From positions 1 through 64,000 of the forward strand of contig NZ_LXHE01000014.1 of NCBI RefSeq assembly GCF_001656295.1: a DNA stretch of 64,000 bases, in the 5' to 3' direction. Each line of letters begins with the position of its first letter. The stretch's first letter is position 1. The notes below the pieces were generated by a model, which saw only the letters and a list, made by a program, of their open reading frames with translations, did no database searches and was not told the DNA's origin. The position numbers and the translations under genes are program-made. Source of the DNA: Moraxella catarrhalis. GTDB taxonomy: Bacteria > Pseudomonadota > Gammaproteobacteria > Pseudomonadales > Moraxellaceae. Of this stretch, positions 16,993 to 24,250 are shown piece by piece.

Positions 16993-18159
16993 ATGACAGA
17001 TTATCATCACGGCGTCAAAGTCTTAGAGATTAATGAAGGCACTCGTCCGATTCGGACCGTGGCCACAGCAGTAATCGGACTGATTGCCACTGCGGATGAT
17101 GCAGATACAACCACTTTTCCGCTTGACACAGCGGTACTGCTGACAAATGTACAGGCCGCCGTTGGCAAGGCGGGCAAAAAAGGCACACTCGCCAAGTCAC
17201 TACAAGCCATTGCAGATCAAACCAATGCCATCACCGTGGTGGTGCGTGTGGCAGCCAGTGACGAAGAAGAAGCCCAAACGGCGGCCGTCGTCGGCGGTGT
17301 TGAAGAAGGTAAATACAAGGGTATTAAGGCGCTTTTGACTGCCGAAGCCAAATTTGGTGTCAAGCCCCGTATCTTAGGTGCGCCAGGTCTAGACACTGCC
17401 GCTGTTGCGACTGCACTGGGCGCTGCTGCCCAGCAGCTGCGCGCATTTTGTTATGTTTCGGCACACGGCTGTAAGACCAAAGAGGAGGCTACCGCGTTTC
17501 GTGATGCACTGGGTGGGCGTGAGATTATGGTGATTTGGCCTGATTTCTTGGCATTTGATACCACATCGAAAAAAACCCAGTCAGCACCCGCGGTTGCCTA
17601 TGCTTTGGGACTGCGTGCCAAAATTGATCAAGAGCAAGGCTGGCACAAAACCCTATCCAATGTCGTGGTTAATGGCGTTGTGGGTATTGATAAAGATGTC
17701 TACTGGCAGCTACAGAGCTCCGCTACCGATGCTGGCTATTTAAACGAAAAAGAAGTCACTACCTTGATTCAGCGTGACGGCTTTAGATTCTGGGGTTCTC
17801 GTACTTGTACCAAAGATCCATTATTTGCATTTGAGAATTACACGCGCACCGCGCAGGTCTTGGCAGACACCATCGCCGAGGCGCATCTTTGGGCAGTGGA
17901 TAAGCCAATGCACCCAAGCCTAATCCGCGACATCATCGAGGGCATCAATGCCAAATTCCGTGACCTAAAGGCTCAAGGCTATATCATCGACGCTAATTGC
18001 TGGTACGATCCAGAGCTCAACACCAAAGAGACGCTTAAAGATGGGCAGCTACGCCTGGATTATGACTACACGCCGGTACCACCGCTTGAGAACTTGACAC
18101 TTCGTCAGCGTATCACTGACAGCTATCTGGCTGAGTTTGCAAGCCGAATCACGGCATAA
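16993..18159 (+). CDS. FI: Tail sheath protein FI, P2 family
   Basis: Contractile sheath subunit of 388 aa (P2 gpFI 396 aa). The pattern HHGVKVLEINEGTRPIRTV, FRFWGSRTCTKDPLFAFENY and YWQLQSSATDAGYLNE is characteristic. CAGGAGAGAG precedes the ATG. It starts the second rightward late operon. A strong terminator follows, unusual because in P2 FI and FII are contiguous. Confidence 0.95.
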   Translation: MTDYHHGVKVLEINEGTRPIRTVATAVIGLIATADDADTTTFPLDTAVLLTNVQAAVGKAGKKGTLAKSLQAIADQTNAITVVVRVAASDEEEAQTAAVVGGVEEGKYKGIKALLTAEAKFGVKPRILGAPGLDTAAVATALGAAAQQLRAFCYVSAHGCKTKEEATAFRDALGGREIMVIWPDFLAFDTTSKKTQSAPAVAYALGLRAKIDQEQGWHKTLSNVVVNGVVGIDKDVYWQLQSSATDAGYLNEKEVTTLIQRDGFRFWGSRTCTKDPLFAFENYTRTAQVLADTIAEAHLWAVDKPMHPSLIRDIIEGINAKFRDLKAQGYIIDANCWYDPELNTKETLKDGQLRLDYDYTPVPPLENLTLRQRITDSYLAEFASRITA

Positions 18160-18161
18160 AT

Positions 18162-18197
18162 AAAAAACCGCCAAGTTGTGCGGCTTGGCGGTTTTTT
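18162..18197. terminator. Bidirectional terminator shared by FI and the minus-strand crRNA unit
   Basis: Fourteen-base perfect arms (18162-18175 and 18184-18197) of the form A6-CCGCCAAG / CTTGGCGG-T6 with an eight-base loop. On the plus strand it ends the FI transcript. On the minus strand it starts one base after the last CRISPR-like repeat and would end the short crRNA precursor. Confidence 0.9.
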
Positions 18198-18198
18198 G

Positions 18199-18286
18199 GA
18201 TTTAAGCTATCTGTGTGATAGAGAACATGAGCCTATTCAATGAAGGTGGATCATACATTTTCTAAGCTACCTATGCGGTAGGAAGT
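18199..18286 (-). CRISPR. Minimal repeat-spacer-repeat array, type I-F-like, no cas genes
   Basis: Read on the minus strand, two 28-nt repeats flank one 32-nt spacer. Repeat 1 is 18286-18259, the spacer 18258-18227 and repeat 2 18226-18199. Repeat length, spacer length, a 5-bp stem with a 5-nt loop at repeat positions 6-20, and the 8-nt 3' handle of repeat 1 (CTTAGAAA) all match type I-F. The stems covary: CTACC/GGTAG in repeat 1 and CTATC/GATAG in repeat 2, against CTGCC/GGCAG in classic I-F repeats. From memory, repeat 1 matches a known I-F repeat in about 21 of 28 bases and repeat 2 in about 16. Cas6f cutting after each stem would give a standard 60-nt crRNA. No cas gene is in the window, so a host Csy complex would be needed. 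The spacer resembles the start of an FII tail-tube gene. Confidence 0.87.
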
Positions 18287-18289
18287 AGC

Positions 18290-18295
18290 ATTATA
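18290..18295 (-). promoter_or_regulatory. -10 box of the crRNA unit
   Basis: Perfect TATAAT on the minus strand. The expected start site, about 18283, falls two bases before the first repeat hairpin, so the transcript would begin with the stem. No clear -35 is visible, so the promoter may be weak, activated or of another type. Confidence 0.55.
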
Positions 18296-18361
18296 AAGCA
18301 AAATCCATAGGAGTGGTAGCACTTCTATGCACCCTAAGTAATCATAAATCAGGAGCTGATC

Positions 18362-18877
18362 ATGGCTTTACCAAAAAAATTAAAACTGATGAATTTGTTC
18401 AATGAGGGCAATTCATACATGGGGCAAACAGGCGAAGTCACTTTACCAAAGCTCGCCCGTAAATTCGAGGATTGGCGTGGTGGCGGCATGAACGGCACCG
18501 TCAAGGTTGATCTAGGCTTATCAGACGATACCAACGAATTTGAGTGGAAATTGGGCGGTATTGATAGCCAAGTGCTTGAGCAGTTCGCCACGCCGACTGT
18601 GTCAGGGGTGGGTTTGCGTTTTGCAGGCTCTTATCAGCAGGACGACACGGGCGAAACCACAGCGGTGGAGATCGTCGTACGTGGTCGCCATGAAGAGATT
18701 AACCTCGGCTCTGCCCAATCGGGTGAAGACACAGAAGTCAGCATCAAGACCATTTGGAGCTATTACAAACTGACTATCAATGGCAAGGTGGTCATTGAAA
18801 TTGACATCCCGAACCTTGTCGAAAACGTCAACGGCAAAGATATGCTGGCAGAGCATCGCAAGAATATCGGTGCTTAA
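18362..18877 (+). CDS. FII: Tail tube protein FII, P2 family
   Basis: Tail tube subunit, 171 aa (P2 gpFII 172 aa). The opening MALPKKLKLMNLFNEGNSY, the RGGGMNGTVKVDLGL segment, RFAGSYQQDDTGETTAVEIV and the closing EHRKNIGA all match the family. AGGAG lies before the ATG. Bases 18389-18420 inside it are the partial match to the spacer of the crRNA unit just upstream. It is cut off from FI by a terminator and about 200 bases, so it may need its own promoter or read-through. Confidence 0.95.
   Translation: MALPKKLKLMNLFNEGNSYMGQTGEVTLPKLARKFEDWRGGGMNGTVKVDLGLSDDTNEFEWKLGGIDSQVLEQFATPTVSGVGLRFAGSYQQDDTGETTAVEIVVRGRHEEINLGSAQSGEDTEVSIKTIWSYYKLTINGKVVIEIDIPNLVENVNGKDMLAEHRKNIGA
18389..18420 (-). 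other. Protospacer-like site in FII matching the upstream spacer
   Basis: These 32 bases align without gaps to the spacer at 18227-18258 with 23 identities. On the minus strand the site is preceded by CCCC, so it has the CC PAM used by type I-F. The eight PAM-proximal bases match exactly. The mismatches, counted from the PAM, are at 9-12, 15, 24 and 26-28. Most are transitions at codon third positions. Confidence 0.8.
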
Positions 18878-18883
18878 TATGCA

Positions 18884-18916
18884 AAAAAGCCCAAGCGGAC
18901 AGGCTTAGGCTTTTTC
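18884..18916 (+). terminator. Possible weak terminator after FII
   Basis: Hairpin GCCCAAGC...GCTTAGGC with one mismatch, flanked by A-run and T-run. It may attenuate rather than stop transcription towards E and T. Confidence 0.5.
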
Positions 18917-18949
18917 TAGATTATCCTTTCGATGCAAGGACAACCATAG

Positions 18950-19105
18950 ATGAATTTTAACATAAAAAGCAGTAACAATGTCAATATAGGTGGAAAAATG
19001 AGCGAACAAGGTGCAGATAAGGCAGGTTTAATCCAAGCGATGGCTTGGCTGATTTTCGCAGTATGTGCAGGTCTCGGCGTGCTTATTTTTGCCATCAAAT
19101 TTTAA
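18950..19105 (+). CDS. Small single-pass membrane protein between FII and E
   Basis: A frame of 51 aa with a polar N terminus (MNFNIKSSNNVNIGGK) and one transmembrane helix (about 31-50, AMAWLIFAVCAGLGVLIF). Two starts are possible: ATG 18950 with AAGGA nine bases before it, or the internal ATG 18998 with AGGTGG five bases before it (35 aa). The stop is followed by the ribosome site of E. There is no counterpart in P2. I do not recognise it. Confidence 0.6.
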   Translation: MNFNIKSSNNVNIGGKMSEQGADKAGLIQAMAWLIFAVCAGLGVLIFAIKF

Positions 19106-19115
19106 GGAGCTAATC

Positions 19116-19421
19116 ATGACAGCGCTTGTCACCCCCTCAACCAAAACCATCACCCTTGAACATGGAGTGAAGCTTGGCGATAACATCATCACCCAGATCA
19201 CTATCACCAAGCCATTGGTGAGCCATCTAAAAGGTGTCAGTCTCACCAAGCTCATCGATATGCAGCTTGATGAAGTCGCAAAAATCATTCCACGCGTCAC
19301 CAGCCCGATGATTCCACAGCAAGCCTTTGACACGATCGAGTTTACCGACTTTTTACACCTGTGCGGTGAGATCTTGGGTTTTTTGACGAATGCGGCGACC
19401 GAGGCTACCCCAGACGAGTAG
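19116..19421 (+). CDS. E: Tail assembly chaperone E, P2 gpE family
   Basis: Zero-frame product of 101 aa (P2 gpE 91 aa) that helps the tape measure protein assemble. AAGGAG precedes the ATG at 19116. It has the slippery site T-TTT-TTG at 19379-19385, the same heptamer used in P2 for the -1 shift to E'. Confidence 0.88.
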   Translation: MTALVTPSTKTITLEHGVKLGDNIITQITITKPLVSHLKGVSLTKLIDMQLDEVAKIIPRVTSPMIPQQAFDTIEFTDFLHLCGEILGFLTNAATEATPDE

Positions 19422-19546
19422 AAGAAGTGATTGCCAATTTGGCGGTGGTCTTTGGCTGGACGCCTGCCGACTGTGGGGAAATGACGGTGGGCGAGCTGAT
19501 GATGTGGCATGAGCTCGCCATTGAGCGGCAAGAAGCCAAACTTTAA
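19116..19546 (+). CDS. E': E+E' tail assembly fusion made by -1 ribosomal frameshift
   Basis: After slipping at T-TTT-TTG (19379-19385) the ribosome reads on in the -1 frame (DECGDRGYPRRVEEVIANLA...) to a stop at 19546. The fusion is about 143 aa, against 142 aa for P2 E+E'. The -1 frame is protein-like (WTPADCGEMTVGELMMWHEL) and has no start codon of its own near the junction. Long-tailed phages need both forms in a set ratio for tape measure assembly. Confidence 0.85.
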
Positions 19547-19552
19547 AACGCA

Positions 19553-19576
19553 AAATGCCCAAGTCAGCGATGGCTT
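19553..19576 (-). terminator. Hairpin at the end of E', better as leftward terminator
   Basis: Arms ATGCCCAAG and CTTGGGCAT. T-run only on the minus strand, so it probably ends the small leftward gene at 19689-19910 rather than the late operon. Confidence 0.5.
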
Positions 19577-19688
19577 GGGCATGATTATGATGGATGTCGC
19601 TTGATCATGAGCAGGTCTGGCAAAACACTCAGCGCAATCAATAAAATTTTTGATAAATCAAATAGGCGAACCTTGGTGATTAATTAAG

Positions 19689-19910
19689 TTATAAGAATAT
19701 AGCAGCAGCCAAAACAATCAAAGCAAGCATCATAAAGATGGTGCAAGCCATTACCACAAGCGAACCAAACAACCCTAGGGAGCGGCGGGGCGATGGAGTG
19801 GATAGGCGCACAGCTCGCTCGGCGTTGCTTTTTTGTAGTCTATCAAGCTCGTCAAATGATTTCATCAGCGCATCGTGCTGGCGTCGCATTTCGTTGATAT
19901 CTAGCCCCAT
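19689..19910 (-). CDS. Small membrane protein encoded against the late operon
   Basis: Product of 73 aa with a charged, helical N-terminal half (MRRQHDALMKSFDELDRLQK) and a C-terminal transmembrane helix (about 48-72). AAGGAA lies before the ATG. It is antisense to the E'-T region and so probably not a late gene. It looks like an inserted accessory gene that could be expressed from the prophage. No function recognised; a role at the host membrane, such as exclusion, would be speculation. Confidence 0.6.
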   Translation of the reverse strand: MGLDINEMRRQHDALMKSFDELDRLQKSNAERAVRLSTPSPRRSLGLFGSLVVMACTIFMMLALIVLAAAIFL

Positions 19911-19958
19911 AGCATTTGTTCCTTTTCTATTCTGTTAGCATAAACCATAGGTGGCTAT

Positions 19959-22900
19959 ATGTCAAAGCTTCAATTATCCGTTGATTTATCACTTAATGAC
20001 AAGTTATCACAGGCGCTAGAAAAAGCCATTAAGCCTGCCCAAGAGCTGAGCGACCAATTTGATGACCTAAAAAAATCGGTAGAAAAATTCAAATTGCCCG
20101 ATATTGACACCAGTGCTTTTGACAAGCTCAAAGACGAAGCCCAAGGCGTCATCAAAGAAACAGAGCGTCTAAGCGATGAACTAAAAAAATTAGACAGTCT
20201 TAAGCTAAAACTAGATCGCTTCGAGAAAATTAAAAAAGACACCCTTGATGCCAGTACTGCGCTTACCCAACACAAAAAATCGATTGAAGCACTTAAGGCT
20301 CAAATGGCAAGCGGCAATGCTGATAGTGCAATCAAAAAACAACTCTCTGAGCTAGAAAAAGAAGCCAAAAAGCTTCAAAACACGGTGGAGAAAAATACGC
20401 CGATGCTCAAGAAAATGCGCCAAGAGCTTAATAATGTGGGACTTGGTGGCATGAAGCTGTCCGAAGCTCAAGCCAAGGTGGCAGCAGACATCAAAAAGAC
20501 CGAAGTCGCCATCGAGTCACAGCAAGGCACGCTTAACCGTATCAATAACGCCTATGGTAACCATGCCACCGCTGTGGCAAAAGCCAAAACCGCCCAAGAA
20601 AAGCTTGAAAAGCAAATAGAACAAACGGGCAAAAAGATTGAGCGGCAAAAAGCCATCATCGAAAAAGCCCAAAAAGCCCGTGAATATGGCATGGAAGCCT
20701 TGCGTGTAGCTGGCTCAGTGGCAGGTAGTGCAGGCTTAGCGGTCAAGGCATATGCCGATAGCCAAGATGCCGAGACCACGCTTAGAATCTCCATGATGAG
20801 TGACGATGGCACCGTCGCCAAAGAATATAAAAACATCGTAAAGCTTGCCGAGAAAATGGGTAACAGACTGCCCGGTACAACGGCAGACTTTAAGCAAATG
20901 ATGGCAGTTCTAGTGCAGCAGGGCATCAGCTTTCAGTCGATTTTGGACGGTGTGGGTGAGTCTGCAGGTAATTTGGCGGTACTGCTCAAGATGCCTTTTG
21001 ACCAAGCGGCGGAGTTTGCTGCCAAACTACAAGATGCTACCAAGACGACCGAAAAAGATATGATGAGCCTGATGGATACCGTCCAAAAAATGTACTATCT
21101 TGGCGCGGATTCAACCAATATCTTGGGCGGCTTTAAGAATTTATCATCAAGCATGAGCGTGATCGGCAAGCAGGGCAAAGAGTTTGTCGATACTGTCGCA
21201 CCGCTCATCGTCATGGCAGACCAAGCAGGGATGAATGGCGACAGTGCAGGGAACGCATACCGTAAAATTTTTCAAAAAATGATGGACACCGATATCTTTA
21301 ACGAGGCGTTCAAAAATGCAGGTGTTAATATAAAGTTCGACTTTACCGATGGCAAAGGGGAGTTTGGTGGCTTTGAGAAGATGTTTGCTCAGCTCTCTCA
21401 GCTAAAAGGGATTGATACCGAAAGACGTATCCAGATATTGTCAGATGCTTTTGGCAATGACGCTGAGGTCGCCCAAGCTCTAAATATCATGATTGAAAAG
21501 GGTCAAGCGGGCTATGATGAAGTGGTCGCCAAGATGGCACGCCAAGCAGACATTAATCAGCGTGTGCAAGCACAGCTTGGTACGCTGCGTAACTTATGGG
21601 ATGCTGCTGGCGGTACCGCCACGAGTTTGATGGCTCGCGCAGGTGAAGCACTCGCCCCTTGGGTTGAGTCATTGACAAAGTGGCTCACCTCGCTTGGTGA
21701 GAAGATGGGCGATTGGATTGACCGCCATCCAAAGTTGTTTGATGGAATTGTGAAATTTGGTGCAGTACTGGCAGGCGTTATTACTGTCATAGCGGCTTTG
21801 GTCGTGATTATCTCATCGGTGGTTATACCAATTGCCGCGCTTAAAATGTCATTTTTGACGCTTGGCGGTTCGCTTGGCGGTATCGGCAAGGCAGTTGCAG
21901 TATTTGGCGGTGCTATCGCCAAGATAATACCCCTATTGGCGGGCGGCCTGGGTAAGGGTCTTATGCTGGTTTTGACAAGCTTCGGCAAATTGGGCGGTTT
22001 GATGCTAACGGCCTTTAAAGGCTTTCTACCACTGGCTGCACCATTACTGCTCAAAATCGCATTGATCGCCGGTGCTGCCTTTTTGATTTATAAATTTTGG
22101 AAGCCGATCAAGGCATTTTTTGCAGGAGTTTGGGATGGTATCAAGGCGGCGGCTGAGCCTATCATGCCGATTTTTGAAACCATTGGTAATGCCATTCAGC
22201 CTGTGCTCGATTGGCTTGGACAGTTCTTTAACCTCACTCAGGTCGGCGAGGGTAGCGCGCGCAGTCTGGGTCAGACTGTAGGCGGATTTTTGGCTAAGTC
22301 ATTTATGATCGCAACCCTGCCACTGCGCACACTTTGGGCAGTAGGCAAGTGGGTGTGGGATAAGCTAACAGGCTTATTTAGTGGCACACTATCAATCGGC
22401 GATATTTTCGCCCCACTTCGTGAGAAGTGGGATGGCTTAATGTCTAAAATCACCGAGTATAAAGACAAAGCCAAGAGTTTGTGGGAAGAGTTCAAAGGCT
22501 TATTTACCATCGGTGGCGATACAGGTGCCGGCGGTAGCACTTCAAGTGATAGCGGTGGTTTCTTCTCATCTTTAGCATCAGGTTTTGAGGCGGCGCGCCA
22601 GAGCATCAGTGAAAAAGCTGGCAGCATGTGGGAATCAGCTAAAGCGAAGTTTGATGAGGCGAGGCAATCACTACCCGCCAAGGCTTCAGAGATCTGGAAC
22701 TCAATTACATCTAGCTTATCGGGAGCTAATGGCATCAACGTCATTGCAACCATTGGCACAACAATGCAGGGAGTAATCGCTGTCGTCTCCACTGCCGCCC
22801 AAGGTGTGATAAATATTTTTGGCGTGATGGTTACAGGGATAGGGACAATACTTGCCACAGTGCCGATGATAATCAGCACGGCATTCATGGGGATTGACGC

Positions 22901-23690
22901 TGTTGTTGCTGCATCGGTGGCCGCCCTACCAGCTGTAATCGCTGTAACTCTAGCCGGATTACCTGTGATGATGGCAGGTATATTTATCGCATTGGCAGCA
23001 ACGACAGCGTCTGGCATGGCTGTTATTGCACGCACTATCACCGCTCGCATGGCAACAGTCATCAATACCATGCGCTCAGGGTTCACTAGACTGCGCAGTG
23101 TGACCGCTCAAGGTTGGCGCAGCCTGGGTAGTGCCATGAGCGGCAATCCAATTCTGTCACGACTGCAGTCAGCCATGAGTGCGGCATTAAGCTACCTGAA
23201 TGGCGTCAAGGGACGATTTTTCGTCATTGGTCAAGATATTGGCAATGGTTTAGCATCAGGTATTGAGTCAAGTATTGGACGCGTCCTTGCTGCAGGTGCC
23301 CGGCTAGCGGCTGCAGCAGAGCGTTCCGCTCGCATTGAGTCTGATACGCACAGCCCCTCACGCAAGATGGCGGCGGTCGGTTCTGACATGGCAGCAGGTC
23401 TAGACATGGGCCTAACACGTGGATTCATGCCATTACTTGGCAATTTCACTCGAAATATTGGACTATTACAACAACCTGTCAACACTCAAAGAATTGTACC
23501 AGTTAAGACTCTAGCACCTGCATCAAAAGGTAATGCAGTCAGTCATTATGCTGGTGACACTATCACGATTAATATCAATGCACCAAGCGGTGATGCACGA
23601 GATATCGCTGACCAAGTTCGTGCTGTCATCGAAGAATACGAGCGCAAAAAAGCCAAGCGCACACGCCAATCATTCACTGATAGATATTAG
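19959..23690 (+). CDS. T: Tail tape measure protein, P2 gpT family
   Basis: Sets tail length; 1243 aa against 815 aa in P2, so a clearly longer tail or an enlarged protein. The N-terminal 240 residues are coiled coil. A lyase-like/TP901 core follows (about 260-560, LRISMMSDDGTVAKEY...), then several hydrophobic helices (about 600-720 and 930-1030) and a C-terminal tail with SPSRKMAAVGSDMAAGL. AGGTGG lies before the ATG. Followed by U. Confidence 0.93.
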   Translation: MSKLQLSVDLSLNDKLSQALEKAIKPAQELSDQFDDLKKSVEKFKLPDIDTSAFDKLKDEAQGVIKETERLSDELKKLDSLKLKLDRFEKIKKDTLDASTALTQHKKSIEALKAQMASGNADSAIKKQLSELEKEAKKLQNTVEKNTPMLKKMRQELNNVGLGGMKLSEAQAKVAADIKKTEVAIESQQGTLNRINNAYGNHATAVAKAKTAQEKLEKQIEQTGKKIERQKAIIEKAQKAREYGMEALRVAGSVAGSAGLAVKAYADSQDAETTLRISMMSDDGTVAKEYKNIVKLAEKMGNRLPGTTADFKQMMAVLVQQGISFQSILDGVGESAGNLAVLLKMPFDQAAEFAAKLQDATKTTEKDMMSLMDTVQKMYYLGADSTNILGGFKNLSSSMSVIGKQGKEFVDTVAPLIVMADQAGMNGDSAGNAYRKIFQKMMDTDIFNEAFKNAGVNIKFDFTDGKGEFGGFEKMFAQLSQLKGIDTERRIQILSDAFGNDAEVAQALNIMIEKGQAGYDEVVAKMARQADINQRVQAQLGTLRNLWDAAGGTATSLMARAGEALAPWVESLTKWLTSLGEKMGDWIDRHPKLFDGIVKFGAVLAGVITVIAALVVIISSVVIPIAALKMSFLTLGGSLGGIGKAVAVFGGAIAKIIPLLAGGLGKGLMLVLTSFGKLGGLMLTAFKGFLPLAAPLLLKIALIAGAAFLIYKFWKPIKAFFAGVWDGIKAAAEPIMPIFETIGNAIQPVLDWLGQFFNLTQVGEGSARSLGQTVGGFLAKSFMIATLPLRTLWAVGKWVWDKLTGLFSGTLSIGDIFAPLREKWDGLMSKITEYKDKAKSLWEEFKGLFTIGGDTGAGGSTSSDSGGFFSSLASGFEAARQSISEKAGSMWESAKAKFDEARQSLPAKASEIWNSITSSLSGANGINVIATIGTTMQGVIAVVSTAAQGVINIFGVMVTGIGTILATVPMIISTAFMGIDAVVAASVAALPAVIAVTLAGLPVMMAGIFIALAATTASGMAVIARTITARMATVINTMRSGFTRLRSVTAQGWRSLGSAMSGNPILSRLQSAMSAALSYLNGVKGRFFVIGQDIGNGLASGIESSIGRVLAAGARLAAAAERSARIESDTHSPSRKMAAVGSDMAAGLDMGLTRGFMPLLGNFTRNIGLLQQPVNTQRIVPVKTLAPASKGNAVSHYAGDTITININAPSGDARDIADQVRAVIEEYERKKAKRTRQSFTDRY

Positions 23691-23701
23691 GAGTACATAT
23701 T

Positions 23702-24250
23702 ATGATGATGATCCTTGGAATGTTTGTATTTTCACTCAACAAAGTGAGCTACCAAAACCTAAGTCATAAGACCAGCTGGCGACATACGTCGAATAGCCGC
23801 ATAGGCACCCTACCCGCTTACCAGTTTCTTGGGCGTGGAGATAATACATTAACATTGTCAGGCTCAATCATGCCAGGCTTTAAGGGCTCACCTAAGAGCC
23901 TGGTCGAACTGTCAAACATGGCAGATAAAGGCAAAGCCTACCCTCTCATCAGCGGAAATCGCCGCGTCTGGGGGCAATATGTAATAGAAGAAATTGAAGA
24001 GACTCAAACCATATTCTTTAAAGATGGTACACCTCGTAAGATTGAATTCACGATTGAACTGCGTCAGATCAGCACACCTAAGACGCTCAAAAATAACACC
24101 ATCAAGGCGGTAGGTGCCGCTCTCACTGAGACGCTGCAGAGCTATGGGGTTGATGATGTCTGGGTAGGCGCTGCACAGACGGCATTTGGAGCAGCCAATG
24201 GTGAAAGCGTGGACTATGGCCAGACAGGAGGTTATGCAAATGGATTATGA
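23702..24250 (+). CDS. U: Tail protein U, P2 gpU family
   Basis: Product of 182 aa. The opening (MMILGMFVFSLN), WRHTSNSRIGTLPAYQFLG and FFKDGTPRKIEFTIEL are nearly diagnostic of gpU. The first of three tandem ATG codons is taken as start because GGAG lies at suitable distance. Overlaps the next gene. Confidence 0.93.
   Translation: MMMILGMFVFSLNKVSYQNLSHKTSWRHTSNSRIGTLPAYQFLGRGDNTLTLSGSIMPGFKGSPKSLVELSNMADKGKAYPLISGNRRVWGQYVIEEIEETQTIFFKDGTPRKIEFTIELRQISTPKTLKNNTIKAVGAALTETLQSYGVDDVWVGAAQTAFGAANGESVDYGQTGGYANGL

Noticed and set aside
18227-18258. Spacer region as a mere duplicated scrap of the FII gene start
   Set aside because: The similarity begins and ends exactly at the repeat borders, the length is exactly 32, and the flanks are covarying I-F hairpins. 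A random duplication would not stop at these points.
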